Below, piece after piece: positions 23,041-34,979 of a DNA stretch of 64,000 nucleotides. The stretch comes from Ehretia macrophylla (Eukaryota; Streptophyta; Magnoliopsida; Boraginales; Ehretiaceae), in NCBI GenBank assembly GCA_037974665.1, contig CM075778.1:28338001-28402000 (forward strand). The letters are read 5' to 3'. The notes beneath the pieces are model-generated. The model was not told where the DNA came from and made no database searches. It saw only the letters and a list, made by a program, of their open reading frames with translations. How positions within the stretch are numbered: the first letter of the stretch is position 1; each line of letters begins with the position of its first letter. The translations under genes were made by a program, and so were the position numbers.

Positions 23041-23859
23041 TTAGACAATCACAAGAATGGCTCTAATAATTTGGTGAATACCCTCTCACCGTGCCCTCAC
23101 CCTGCCATTGTCAATGTTTGGACACTTACGTGAATTTGACACCAATAATTTGGAGAAGACCCCTCACCGTGCTGTCGCCAAATTTTCACCATTTTCAGTT
23201 CTATATAAAGAATCAACAATCCCGCTTGTTGTTTTCGATCTTTACATAAGCTTAACCTCGGTGCATCAACATCTTATAAACGTTGAGTAAGGAAATTCAA
23301 GGTCAGTGGGTTACCGTTAAAAAGGAGGAACACCCAAAAAAATTTGCTCCATCGAAGGCAAGCAGTAGCAGAGTTGAAGGTTGATTTGATCTAAACGAAC
23401 CACCAAAAGAAAATGGTTACATTTTGATGGCTCAAAACCATCAAAGGTCTATGGATCAAATGTATCGCATCCTTCTGCCGAAGTTGTTCGAGTGAAAATT
23501 ATGTAAAAAATTGGTAGTTAAATTTAATAATATGTAATATATTATATGGATATGTGTGTGTATCTTGTTAAGGACTTTTGTATGGTGATGACTAAAGTTA
23601 ACCGTCTGTTAATATAATCCCTAGTTATCGAATGTTATGAAATAAAATCTTGTCGATTGCAAATTATATTATCAAATTTCTCTCATATTGTAGTTAATAT
23701 CTACACAAACATAGTATTTTATTTTTACCTCAAATAATGTCAGTACTTTAAGTTAACAATTTTTGAGTGAACTGGTACTGCTTCTGAAAAAAATTTAACA
23801 CATCGTTGTTACTCAGTGTTTGAAGGCCTTATTCTTTAAAAAAAATAATATAAAATTTA

Positions 23860-24183
23860 GCCGACACCCTTTTTGGTGACGGCACGGTGACGGTCTATCA
23901 CCATACCGTCACCGTGCCGTCTCCATATATCAGAATCGGAGAAACTTGTCACTAAGTCGTTACCAAATTAGTGACGGTCATAGCTTGGCCGTCACCGAAA
24001 ATTAGAGACGGCTAACAAAGCCGTCACTGTTAGTGACGGTATAGTGACGGGTATTTTTGTCTGACACTGTGTTGTCACTGTTTCGTCACAAAATTGGCGT
24101 TAACCTTTCTCTTCACTGTACTATCGCCATATCTGCAATGGTTTGGCGACGATCCGTCACAGAATCCAGTTCTTTTTGTAGTG
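23860..24183 (+). repeat. CACTA right subterminal repeat array
   Basis: Repeated gtgacggcacggtgacgg, ccgtcacc and related words run up to the tttttgtagtg terminus, mirroring the left array. Confidence 0.75.
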
Positions 24184-24430
24184 ATCCAATTGATACGCCT
24201 ACAACTTATATGATGTGTTACCTTTTATTACTTAGAGATTTTACGATTTTGTAATTGGTGAATGGTAACACCTAATCAAATTATAATCGTAAATACATCA
24301 TTTTTTTCATTAGGCTATCTTCAAAATTGAAATACAATTAAAAATTCACAATCCAAAACTATTTGATTTTTGTATATTTAATACTAAAATCTCGCAAACA
24401 TGACTCCCAGTTTTCTCTTTAAAAATTTCT
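24184..24430 (+). other. End of copy A 3' flank and junction to copy B
   Basis: From atccaattgatacg the sequence is collinear with 34343-34541 of copy B. Around 24380-24430 this similarity ends, and sequence matching the middle of FAR intron 6 (1860 onward, 47270 onward) begins. This is the tandem junction between copies A and B. No gene. Confidence 0.7.
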
Positions 24431-26314
24431 TCAAATTGGATCTTTATGTTAATTGTTAATGAACTCTTAATTGGTGAAATACGTATAGAGATAGTATTTT
24501 TAATCTTAGAGTATGTTAAGTCTTAACTTGGTTAGTTGAAATGATAATATTTTACCATTTAAAAAAATAAAAGTATCTATTTAAATTATTAATTATTATT
24601 TTATCAATAAATTATTATTTAGCTAAATTAAGAGAAGTTAAGTGGTTTCAAGACAATTAATTTAAAGAGGTTATACGATTTATTGAATCAAAGCAAACAC
24701 TATTTAACCCAACACAATCTCTTATTATTTGTGATCTCTTCAGTTCTAAAATAGCAAAAATGGCTTCCCATCTCAAAGTGTCAAGAGAAAAGAACCACGA
24801 CGGATGAAATGTGTAAAGAATTATATGAGCATAACAAAGAACATCCATCATGCATGCAATTAGAATTGTAGTAATAGGTTTTGAAAAAATATGATTTGCA
24901 ACTTAGTCAATGGTAGCTTGTTTAAAATTTAGCAGAATAAGGTTCTAAAAATTTAAAAGTAAAAAATGTAAAAAATGTGGTAAAGAGAAAATTTTAATTG
25001 TCTAGTGAACAATCATGATAAAAATGTATGCACTTTTTAGTTAATTATTAATTTATAAATATTTGGGATCTATAAGATACAAATAAAATATTTAAAATAT
25101 TTTATTTTATAATTATACAAACACTATTAATTTTGTAAATTTGCCCAAGTCGGAATCAAATAATTTTATTATCTAAAAGAGATTAATAATTTTTTGACTA
25201 TTAATTTAAAGAGGTTCTAGTACCATATCTATAAAATTCACCACATTATTCAAATTCTAATACAGTATAAGAACCTGAGCTACTTCACTTAAAATCAATT
25301 GGTTTTGGGATAAAACTTCAAGTTTCTTAATATGGTATTAGAGTTGGACCCTTGGTCCAATCTTGTTCATCTTCTGCGTGTGTTCCACGTATGTTCAATC
25401 TTTCACGTGTATTCAATCTTCTTCTCTGTGTGTTATTTTCTATGTGTGTGCATGTGTGACTTATCTCAAAATTAGGTCACACTTGTATTCAATCTTCTTT
25501 GTGTGTCCCATGTGCGTTTAAACTTTCATGTGTATTTTTCACATATGACTTCTCTCAAATCAGGTCACACGTGAGGGGAATGTTAAAATATACACTTGTC
25601 TTATATCGGAAAATTAAAAAACTTCAAGATTACCTTATAAGATCTTGGAATACTTCACTTAACACCAATTAGTTTTAGAATGAAATCTCGTACTTCTTAA
25701 CACTGAGGTGTTGGCTAATGGTAGTGGTAAATGTGGTGATAATGGATTGAATGTGTATGTTTAGTACGATGGGAATGGTGGGTAGTATTTTGTGACCTAT
25801 GTGGAAACAATCAAATGTCAATTTTATTCCTTTGAAACAAAACAAATTTGGAGAATGATTTGAAACATTATACATGTTTAGTAGTCTTTGACGAGATTTA
25901 CCTTTAGTTTTAAGGTCAAAATTGGTCAAAATGCTTGCGATAATACAAAGTTTGATTGGTGATTTAGAACAAAACAATTGAGCGATTATTATTATCTTTG
26001 AACCTCATTTTTAGGTATTTCACATTTGGACCTAATGCGGAATTTTGATGTTCAATAGTTTAGAGATAGGGTATCAGCCACCTATGAAAGAGTGAAAAAC
26101 TAGATTTACAAATTTAATCACTTTGTGGCAAGATTATATTATCCAAATAATCCCAAACCATGTTTTAAACAAAACTAAATATATAGATTTTAAAAAAATT
26201 TAAAAGCATTACGTATAATTTTAGTTTTGTTTATGCAATTGAAGAATAAACTTTGTTTATTCATTTGAAGAACTTTTGAAGAGTACATATTTGAATTATT
26301 AGAATTCCTTACAG
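24430..26314 (+). other. FAR copy B: part of introns 6/7, exon 7 deleted
   Basis: Collinear with 1864-5916 of copy A but shorter. The hAT element is absent: near 25955-25975 the target reads through as ggtgatttagaacaaaac. A deletion between about 26220 and 26260 has removed exon 7 and its surroundings. The sequence passes from the cgtataatttta region of intron 6 straight to the catttgaagaacttttgaag region just before exon 8. A TRIM is retained at 25266-25702. Confidence 0.75.
25266..25702 (+). mobile_element. TRIM-like element (copy B)
   Basis: The right repeat 25581-25702 starts tgttaaaatatacac. The left remnant, about 25266-25332, is followed by tggtattagagt as a degenerate primer-site match. 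It occupies the same position as the elements in copies A and C. Confidence 0.6.
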
Positions 26315-26528
26315 ATACCATGTGATACGGTAGTGGATTTTATTCTTGCTATAATGGTCGCATATGCACATCAGCTGCCCCAACCGCTCATTTATCATAT
26401 TGGTTCTTCTCGAAGGAATCCTCTAACTTATGCTGACCTTTACAAATTTGCCTTCAATTATTTCACAAAAAGTCCATGGACCAATGCTAGTGGAAAACCA
26501 GTGAAAGTCACGAGATTTAAAATATTAA

Positions 26529-26804
26529 AGTAGCGATTGGTATATTGGAATGAATTTGGGCATGAATGGAATGAACCAAGAAATAGAATGAAAGTGGGAA
26601 TGGAATGAAGTTGGGAATGAGAATGATATGTTTGGTATGCTGTAGGAATTAAAATTAGTAATGTGAATGACTTGTATAATATGACAAAATTTCCCTTTTA
26701 TTATTATAACATTAAAAATAAAAATAAATATAAGCATAACCATAAATAATATAAACATAAATAATAATAATATTAACAAAATAAAAATAATATCAACAAC
26801 AACA

Positions 26805-26855
<51 letters not shown>

Positions 26856-27441
26856 TTATCATTATTATTTTACTTTATTATTATTATAAGTATTTTTATT
26901 ATTATTTTAATAACTATTTTTATTTTTTATTTTTGTTTTTATTATTATTTTATTATTTTTATTTATTATTATTATTATCATTTTTTTATTATTTTTATAA
27001 TAATAATAATTATTTACATAATAATATTATATTTTTTTATTATTTTTATTATTATTATTATTTAACCACTATTATTATTTTTTATTTTTGTTTTTATTAT
27101 TATTTTATTATTTTTTTTTTATTTTTATTTTCATAATAATAATAATTATCATTTTTATAATAATTATTATTATATTTTTTAATTATTATTATTATTGTAA
27201 AATAAATTATTTACAAAAGTTATGCTATATAAGGGTATGATAGTCGAGTTTATTCTTAAACACATGATAATGGACTATTCTCATGTATTTGGTCTGGAAT
27301 GGATATTTTCATGTATGTGGGAATGAAATTCCTTTGGGAATGAGATTCCTAAATCCATTCCCTTATACCAAACATGAAAATTAAAATAAAATTGAGAATG
27401 CCATTTCATTCTCAACTTATTTTCACATATCAATCACTGCC
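26529..27441. mobile_element. PIF/Harbinger-like non-autonomous element in FAR copy B exon 8
   Basis: 913 bp flanked by TAA at 26526-26528 and 27442-27444, the 3-bp TWA-type duplication of PIF/Harbinger. Imperfect inverted termini: it starts agtagcgattggtata and ends tatcaatcactgcc. Subterminal gaatggaatg/cattcc words recur near both ends. The interior (about 26807-27200) is a degenerating (TTA)n tract with no transposase. Removing the element plus one TAA restores an exon of the family length. Confidence 0.8.
26807..27195 (+). repeat. (TTA)n microsatellite and derived TA-rich tract
   Basis: Starts with an uninterrupted run of att/tta triplets of about 45 bp and continues as imperfect ttattattttta. 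Open frames here (26933-27136) are low-complexity artefacts. Confidence 0.9.
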
Positions 27442-27500
27442 TAAGAACCATGGCTAGTTTTCGCAAACATTTCATGGTTCGTCTTCTACCACTCGTGAAG

Positions 27501-28200
27501 GTCAGTTGTCATAATACCAAACTTTCTCTTTCATCACAAAGTAATATTAAACTTTCTGACCTCAGCCATGTCTATTTATTTGGATTGTATGTCATACATG
27601 ATCCAAATTAGTCTTTTCATCACCGGCATGTCCACTAAATAGTTCTTATTCTTTTATACAGAGCAGGATTTAGGATTTTTCTAAATAAGAACTAAAATTT
27701 ATAATTTTTATATGCATTTTTAACTAAAAATATATACATATTTACTTTTTTTTTAAAGTACATTGAATTTTTAACTTTTTTGGGGCTAGTGGGAACTGCA
27801 AACACATCTGCCATTGCTTTTATACGAGGTGTATCCAAAATGTAAATAAATTTGATTAATAGCAGAGTCTTAGGAGCCATATTTGTCTTTTAGTTTCTTA
27901 TTGATAATGGGCTGTGTAATATACGCCTTTACTATGTAAGTATTTTCTACGTAAAATTTCTATGTCCACGAAAATCATTTCGAATAAATGATTTGTACAT
28001 CTTTTTCTCCTTTTTCTTTTGTTGGTATACTTGTAATAAATAGATAGTCTCAAATTACTTCTCCCTACAACAAAGATCAAACATTACAAGATACAAGTAC
28101 ATATACATCGTTTTAAAAGTTTCACCGTGTTTTTTGGAATAACTTGCACTTTGTAGATGTAGGCACAATGATTTCCACATTTTTTTTAATTTTCTTATAG
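27501..28200 (+). other. FAR copy B intron 8
   Basis: Homologous to 6187-7221 and to 51690-61414, but it lacks the viral promoter fragment. ttataatttttatatgcatttttaact joins the two flanks directly where A and C have viral sequence, so it may represent the pre-insertion state. No gene. Confidence 0.7.
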
Positions 28201-28247
28201 GTATCAAGGTTGGTGAATATGGTATCTTATCGACATTTTGAAGAGCA

Positions 28248-28474
28248 TGATGAGATTTAGAGAATTTGAGAAAAAGAGCATTAGTATTATATATTTCAAT
28301 CAGTACACAAAGAGCTATATATGTATAGCTGATGTTACAATACAAGTGCTTATGACAGCTGTACAACTTATCACGTGCATTCACGTTCTTGAGCAACTAA
28401 CATCCTAACCATCTTTACACGTTTCTTTGAGCTTAGTTGAGCTAGCAGGAGCTTCATTATGCTGTGCTTTATCA
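28248..28474 (-). repeat. Copia 3' LTR (element sense)
   Basis: 227 bp, the partner of 32486-32712. The inner neighbour on the minus strand is a short gagaggg purine tract, a plausible polypurine primer. Confidence 0.9.
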
Positions 28475-29971
28475 TGCCCTCTCAAGCTAAGCCTTGAGTT
28501 AGTAAGGGGAAACTCGGCACGAAGCTGAAGAAATAAGGTTGCAGCAAGAGGCTTTGTAAAGAGATCAGCAACTTGAGCTGAAGAAAGGACATATGAAACC
28601 TTGAGCTGACGACATAAAACCTGCTCACAAACAAAATGGTAATCGAGCTCGATGTGTTTTATGCGACTGTGAAATACAGGATTAACAGCCAAAGCTAAGG
28701 CAGAGGCATTATCACACCAAAGAGTGGGACAAGGTGATGAAATGGATAAGTCTTTCAAGACATAAGATAGCCACTTTAACTCAGCCGCAGTGAAAGCCAT
28801 AGCTCGATATTTGGTTCGGTTGAAGATCGAGGAACAGTGGGCTGGCGTTTGAACACCAAGAGATTAAATTATTGCCAAGAAAAATACAAAACCCTGTGGT
28901 AAACCTACATGTTTGGGGATCCGAAGCCCAATCAGAGTCAGAAAATGCATGTAACTGAAGTCGATTGGACTGAAATTGAAGGCCATGACCAAGAGTGCCC
29001 TGTACATATCTCAAAATGCGTTTGAGTGCAGAGAAATCAGCCTGAGTTGGGCTATGCATTTTCTGACAAATAGAGTTAACAGAGTATTGAAGATCGGGTC
29101 GTGTTATTGTTAAATACTGCAATGGTCCTACTAAGCTACGAAATTGAGTAGGAGATGAATAAGGTTGTGCATCTGAAGATGTATTAGAGGTAGTAACTGC
29201 AGCAGGGGTTGAGCTAGACTTACAGTTTGCCATTCCAGCTTTATTAAGCAAATCCATAGCATATTTGGTCTGATGCAATAACAGACCAGTTGAATTGTAT
29301 TCTACCTTTAAACCCAGAAAATAAGAAAGTTTGCCCAGATCCTTCATGGTGAATCTAGAGCGCATTGCTTGAATCAGTGAAGCAATAGCCTTGTTATCAC
29401 TGCCAGTGATGACAAGGTCATCAACATATACAAGAACAATAAGAGTGAATGTTGAGCTTTTTCTGACAAACATAGAGGTATCAGCCTTGCTATATAGGAA
29501 GCCCTGTGATAGAAGAAAGGCATGCAATAGTTGGTACCAGGCTCTTGGAGCCTGTTTAAAGCCAAACAATGATTTGTGGAGTTTGCAAACATGGTGAGGT
29601 AATTGAGGATGTTCAAAACCCTGAGGTTGGACCATGTAAACCTCTTCTTGAAGAAATCCATGGAGGAAAGCATTTGACACATCTAATTGCCTGAGTTCCC
29701 AGCTAGATTGTAGTGCCAAAGAAAGAACAATGCGAACTGTTTGTGCCTTCACAACTGGACTAAACGTTTCTCCATAATCCAACCCATATTCCTGATGATA
29801 ACCCTTTGCGACTAGTTGAGCTTTATGTCTAGCAATGCTTCCATCTGTATTTCTCTTGACTTTGAAAACCCAACGACAACCGATAGGTTGTCTATTTGAT
29901 GGCAAAGGTACAAGAGTCCAGGTATGTTTCTTTAGCAAGGAATTGTACTCTTCATTCATGGCTTTAACCAA
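28405..29971 (-). pseudogene. Copia reverse transcriptase and RNase H (frameshifted)
   Basis: 29971-28781 reads the copia RT: IGCRWVFKVKRNTDG, DVSNAFLHG, then the YVDD active site in LVYVDDLVITGSD, SYFLGLKVE and the RNase H start SDSDWASDP. Near 28800 the frame breaks. 28800-28405 continues RNase H (AAELKWLSYVL, CDNASALALA, HIELDYHF) and the VADLFTKPL end. Upstream 30000-30440 should encode the integrase tail and linker but carries stops. The sequence is typical of the family and inactive. Confidence 0.9.
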
Positions 29972-30440
29972 GTAGGGAGATTGACTGCTTTTTTATAAGT
30001 GGTTGGCTCTATTTCAGGTGGTGGTTGAAGGAGTGCAGCAACTGAGAAAAGTTTAGGTTTCAATAAGCTTGTTTGTGACCTTATAACCATAGGATGACAA
30101 GGTTAAGGGGGAACATTTGAGGAAGAAGCAACAATAACAGATTGTGGAAGTAGATGATCATTGTCAAGAGGAGCAGAAGAGGTATAAGATGAGAAAGAAG
30201 AAGTGGAGGACTCAGAAGATGAAATTATAGTTGTTGGAGAAGGAGTAGACATCTGACTTGGATCAGAGTTGTTAGAAATGACTATATCAGATGAATCATA
30301 GGGTTTAGAGGGAGGTGAGGGTACGACATGCGATTAATGAGGAAATTTGCAGTGGCTAGAGCTTCAAGCCAAAATCTAGAAGGCAGATGAGCTTGGTGGA
30401 GAAGAGAGAGCATTGTTTCTATCAAGTACATATGTTTTCT

Positions 30441-31457
30441 CTATACTCTACCGTTCTGCTCAGGAGTATAAGGATAAGAAGTATGATGCAAAGTCCCCAT
30501 GGATTGAAGATAGGCACCAAATTTGTGATTTACAAATTCTCTACCATTGTCTGTGAAAAAAATTTGTATAGTTGCATCAAATTGAGTTTTAATGAAAAAA
30601 GTAAAAGTACAAAATGCATGATAGGAATTTAATGCATGATAGGAATTTCCTTTAGATTTCAAAGGATAAATCCAAGCATATCTACTATAGTCATCCACAA
30701 AAGGCAAGTAATATAAAAAATGATTAAAAGAAGCAACAGCAGATGGTCCCCAAACATCTGCATGAACAAGTTGAAATGGTTTGCTGCTTTCAATTTGTGA
30801 CAATGTAAAAGGCAGTCTATGTGACTTTACAACCATACAAGGTTCACAGACAAGCTTATTATTGGAAGGGGAAATACATAAAATAGAATAAAGAGGTTGA
30901 ACTGCTTGCCGAGAAGGGTGCCCCAGCCTGAGATGCCACAGAGTATCAGAAGTAGGAAGAGAAGATATACTGGTGCACTTCATAGCTTGTAGACAAGGCT
31001 GAGAAGGCAGGGGATAGAGGCCTCCTTTACAGGGGCCCTGGAACTTGACCTGATGAGTCACATTATCAAAAATGAGAATCTGTTTAGAGTTAAAAACCAA
31101 AGTAGCATTATTGTCTTTGGCAAGCTGATAAACAAATAGCAGATTAGTAGAGATCTGAGGGACATAGAATACTTGTGAAAGAGCAAAAGATGAATGAGGA
31201 GTATAAAGAGTACCATAGCCAGTGTGTGCAATAGGAAGGTTCTGACCATTGCCAACAGTGATTGTGTCCATGCCATCATATGGTTGAGCATAGGCCAATT
31301 GACAAAGATCAGCAGTAACATGAGTGTTGGCCCCTGTATCCAAGAACCAAGGAGCATCAGTACCAGTAAATTGAGAGTTTTGAGCTGCCATTACCTGCTT
31401 ATTCGATTGAGTACTGGCATAGGTGGTGATGTAAAGGCGGTGCCAACAATCAATCAT
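30441..31457 (-). pseudogene. Copia protease and integrase (with 18-bp internal duplication)
   Basis: The protease site is WFLDTGANTHV. The integrase zinc region is LWHLRLGHPS...CEPC. The core has HADVWGP and FTDNGREF, and the C-terminal part has PEQNG, so the D, D, E residues are present. An in-frame duplication gives NSYHAL then NSYHAF (about 30615-30655). The knuckle just upstream reads C-Q-I-F, so the second zinc Cys is Phe. Confidence 0.88.
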
Positions 31458-32367
31458 ACAGTGATTATGCTTGCCAAAAATCTGGCAAAAAATAGGGCCT
31501 TCAGAAGCAGAGAAGCCTTTGGACTGAGCTTGAGATGATGAATTCTGGTATCCACGACCAAAGTTATCACCTTTACCAGAGCCTTGAGTGTTCCTTCCTC
31601 CACGAGATTGTTGTCTACCACGACTTCGCTGATTATTGCCAGAGTATGAGTCTTTTGAACAATTAGGGCAGAGTGAAAATCAGTAGTGACAGGCTCAGAG
31701 ATTTTGAGTGAAGTAGACAACTGCAAGTATAATTCTTCAGAGAGAAGTAAGCTAGAGAGCTCAGCAACTGAAATCGGATATGATCGAACTCTAATTGAAG
31801 CTTTAAAAGCATCATATTCTGTAGGCAATCCTTTTAAAATATATAGAATCAAATCATCTTCTTTGATTGTTTCAGTGACATTAGCCAAATTATCAGTAAT
31901 CATCTTGACTTCATCAAGGTAAGATTGCATCGATTGTGAAGTCTTCGAAAGAGTACATAGTTTCATTTTAAGCTGATGAATATGAGATTGAGAGAGCGAA
32001 CTGAACCTTTTTCTAGAGCATTCCACACAGCCTGAAATGTCCGCAGAGGTAGTAATTGAGGTAATACCTGTGGCGTGATGGAGGCGAAGAGACATGTATG
32101 AAGATGTTGATCAACTTGAATCCATGAGAGAAACGTTGGATTAGAAACAAGTTCGGCATTGTTGCTCTCAAGAAGCTTCGGTGGACACGGCAAGGTGCCA
32201 TTAATATGATCTAGAAGCTGTGTAGCTTCGAGAACTGCCTGCAACTGCACTTTCCATAAGATATAGTTGGAGTTGTCCAACTTTATCGGAACAAGAGAGT
32301 TCATATTGTGGATAAAAAGACGCAGTCCTGACGGAAGATCAAAACTAGAAGTGGAAGTTGTCGCCAT
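31458..32367 (-). pseudogene. Copia gag (frameshifted)
   Basis: Met at 32367 starts MATTSTSSFDLP. The copia gag fold follows (YILWKVQLQAVLEATQL, TFQAVWNALEK), breaks frame near 32010, and continues as LYILKGLPTEYDAF and SVAELSSLLLSEE. A further break leads into an Arg/Gly/Ser-rich linker and the nucleocapsid knuckle. Confidence 0.85.
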
Positions 32368-32485
32368 TAGAGATGATGAAAAGGTTCGAAATTGCTGATT
32401 TGCAGAAGAAAAAAAAATGAAGTTGTGCTTTAATGGCGGTTTGTGGATCGAAGAAGACAGAGGTCTTATAAGGCTCTCGATACCA

Positions 32486-32712
32486 TGATGAGATTTAGAG
32501 AATTTGAGAAAAAGAACATTAGTGTTATATATTTCAATCAGTACACAAAGAGCTATATATATATTGTTGATGTTACAATACAAGTGCTTATGACAGCTGT
32601 ACAACTTATCACGTGCATTCACGTGCTTAAGCAACTAACTTTCTAACAATCTTCACATGCTTCTTTGAGCTTAGTTGAGCTAGCAGGAGCTTCATTATGC
32701 TGTGCTTTATCA
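32486..32712 (-). repeat. Copia 5' LTR (element sense)
   Basis: 227 bp. It pairs with 28248-28474. The primer-site-like sequence lies just inside it at about 32473-32485 on the minus strand. Confidence 0.9.
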
Positions 32713-33060
32713 AAGCAACATAACAAACTCAAACGAAGTATGAATCATGTTATGCGTCTTGCAGAAGTTTACGAATCATTTGTGTTTTTTGAGGGAATGT
32801 AATTCTGTATATCTTGTCAATATTTACTTTTAAAGATAAAATTTCTAAAATTTGATTTATCTTGTTGGAAGGAATTTTCATATTAATAAATACTTATTCT
32901 ACACAGCTTTGATGATGCAAACACTGAGAAGTTGCTGATGATGATAGGAAAAGCCAACATCGATGTTGACATTTTGTCGGTTGATTCAAAGAGCATTAAG
33001 TGGGAGAAATACTTTATGAGTACACACCTTCATGTAGTCAAAAAGTACATAATGAAGTAA

Positions 33061-34541
33061 TTTTATTGGGGCATACAAGTATGGAAAATTTCTCATATTG
33101 AGAATTCGGCCTTTGAGCCATGAAATAAAAAATGAACCCTATATGTGAGGTGATATATTTTATGAGAAATGTCGAAATGGCAAATTTCGTGGAGAAATAC
33201 TTCCCCTAAGTATGTTGTTAGGATAATTCAGAGTAATAACGCATAATAAACGAGAAATTTAAATGGACACAAAATTTATGTGATTCGGCCTAAGTCTATG
33301 TCCATGGGTAGTAGAAGAGTAATTTCAATATGATGATGAAATAGTACAAGATAAACTCTCTTACAATGCCTCACCAATTTTCTCATGTATACACTCAATA
33401 TTTACTACACCTGATATAAGGATAAGAGATATATTTATAGGTAATCATATATCTTTTAGGTTTAAGCCTACAGACCCATTGAACACTACTAATAAATACG
33501 GGCCACTAATTCAACAAATCTTCACTTTAGACTGTATTTTCTCCAATCATCATACATAATGCGAAAAGTTAATTTTTTTTCTCAAATATACCTCCACCAT
33601 ATTTTTTAAAGTCCAACATTGTCCAACATAGGTCAAATAGTCAATGACTTTTATACAACAACACTTCTAACGAAAGTTGTACAACTCAAAAATAAAATTA
33701 TACAGCTAGGCTAAACAGTGCCTAAATATTTTAAAATATAAGAATCCTAATCCTAGTGGGATTAGCAATTGTATTCTATAAATAGAACTACCTAGTATGT
33801 GAGAAGTGTTACACACCGCAATGTAAGTGTACCATACTTGATTATACCAAAATTATATGTCACACCTCTAGTCGGTGTGTAAAAGTCATGAGTGTAATCT
33901 TTTGAATAGTTGAATGTAATACTTTGTAGATGTAGAATAAGTTATGTCGAACTACATTAAAATAATATTATATATGTTCCTACATATTTATGTGCACAAT
34001 CCTTTAAAAAATGCTATTGTGTCGGTGACATGTGGTTAAGAATGATAGTGGGTGCTGATCAATGAGGTGCTTAACTAGTTTTAGCTCCCCATATTAAATT
34101 TGTACTGCAAGGGAATGAATATAATCATGTTTAATTTAAATAATTTACCATTAGCATATTATTTTGTTAAAATGCGAATAATAGTCGCAGTAACTAGTAG
34201 GCAGAAAAAATTTCATTGCAAGGCAAAAGCAAGACACTATAGACATTGAGGGTAGTTAACTGACTTTATGCAATTGAATATATTAATATAGGATTTTTTA
34301 ATAGGAGATGTGAATCAATCTTAAAAAATATGTCTGTTAGAAATCCAATTGATACGTCTACAACTTACATGATGTGTTACCTTTTACTTGGAGATTTTAC
34401 GATTTTATAATTGGTGAATGGTGACATCTAATCAAATTATAATCCTAAATACATCATTTTCTTTTTCATCAGGGTATCTTCAAAATTGAAATATAATTAA
34501 AAGTTCACAATCCAAAACTTATTTGATTTTTGTATATTTAA
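33061..34541 (+). other. 3' flank of FAR copy B
   Basis: Collinear with 7612-8409, 18343-18773 and 24184-24376. It is the uninterrupted version of that flank and supplies the empty sites for the gypsy and CACTA insertions. Homology stops near 34541. No gene. Confidence 0.75.
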
Positions 34542-34979
34542 TACTAAAAAAGAGCATCCCTCACTTTTATTTTTATTTTTTTTATTAAAAAAAGCAAAAA
34601 AGGGAGCGGTATGTGGACTGTGATATAGCACGTAAAAATAAGTCTTCTAAATCATGTCCACAATGTAAGTTCCCGGTAGTATCTCTAGTGGTCCATGCAA
34701 GTCAGTCGCGGTGGAATGAAAATGACCAAGGTGTTGTTGTATCTAAGGGACTTTTGAGTGGTCTGTGCTGCGGTTAAAATTGTCACAATGAACAGAGAAG
34801 GACATGTTGCCATGTGGTCCAAAGGAGTGAAGGGACAGGGAAAAAGGTAGACCCGTAACTAAGTTCATTGACACCACCAACGGAGACATGCAAATCAGTC
34901 ATGATACTGCAATGAAACTGACGGATCTATTCTAAGTCTAAGACGACGTTCTTTGCCGTTTTAAATACAATTAATGAAA

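Larger units (their letters stand above)
18774..24183 (-). mobile_element. CACTA (En/Spm-type) DNA transposon, 5.4 kb, defective
   Basis: Terminal inverted repeats begin cactaaaaaaa at 18774 and end tttttgtagtg at 24183. The flanks are att (18771-18773) and atc (24184-24186), a 3-bp target duplication with one change. The unbroken site is seen in copy B at 34336-34345 (gaaatccaat). Both ends carry dense subterminal copies of gtgacgg/ccgtcac words, which in CACTA elements bind the TNPA-type protein. The interior holds eroded TNP2-type transposase sequence on the minus strand (20498-19535) and a long A-rich segment. No intact transposase remains. Confidence 0.9.
28248..32712 (-). mobile_element. 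Ty1/copia LTR retrotransposon in FAR copy B exon 9 (4.47 kb)
   Basis: Two 227-bp LTRs (28248-28474 and 32486-32712) start tgatgag and end tttatca. Flanks gagca (28243-28247) and aagca (32713-32717) are a 5-bp target duplication with one change. On the minus strand the 5' LTR is followed directly by TGGTATCGAGAGC, close to the tRNA-iMet primer site. Order is gag, protease, integrase, reverse transcriptase, RNase H, that is, copia order. Frameshifts and stops interrupt all parts. The LTRs differ by roughly a dozen substitutions by eye. Confidence 0.93.
26315..33060 (+). pseudogene. FAR copy B: fatty acyl-CoA reductase pseudogene, exons 8-10, doubly interrupted
   Basis: The exons of this partial FAR copy are recognisable by exact length after removing insertions. 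Exon 8 is 26315-26528 plus 27445-27500 (214 + 56 = 270 nt), split by a PIF/Harbinger-like element. Exon 9 is 28201-28247 plus 32718-32798 (47 + 81 = 128 nt), split by a Ty1/copia element. Exon 10 is 32907-33060 (154 nt), ending KKYIMK then TAA. Exons 1-7 are missing. The exon 9 donor has changed from gtaagt to gtaatt. Substitutions such as IPCD for IPGD also set it apart from copies A and C. It cannot make a reductase. Confidence 0.92.

Noticed and set aside
26933..27136. Hydrophobic 67-residue frame
   Set aside because: Translation of the (TTA)n tract, giving Leu/Phe/Tyr runs.
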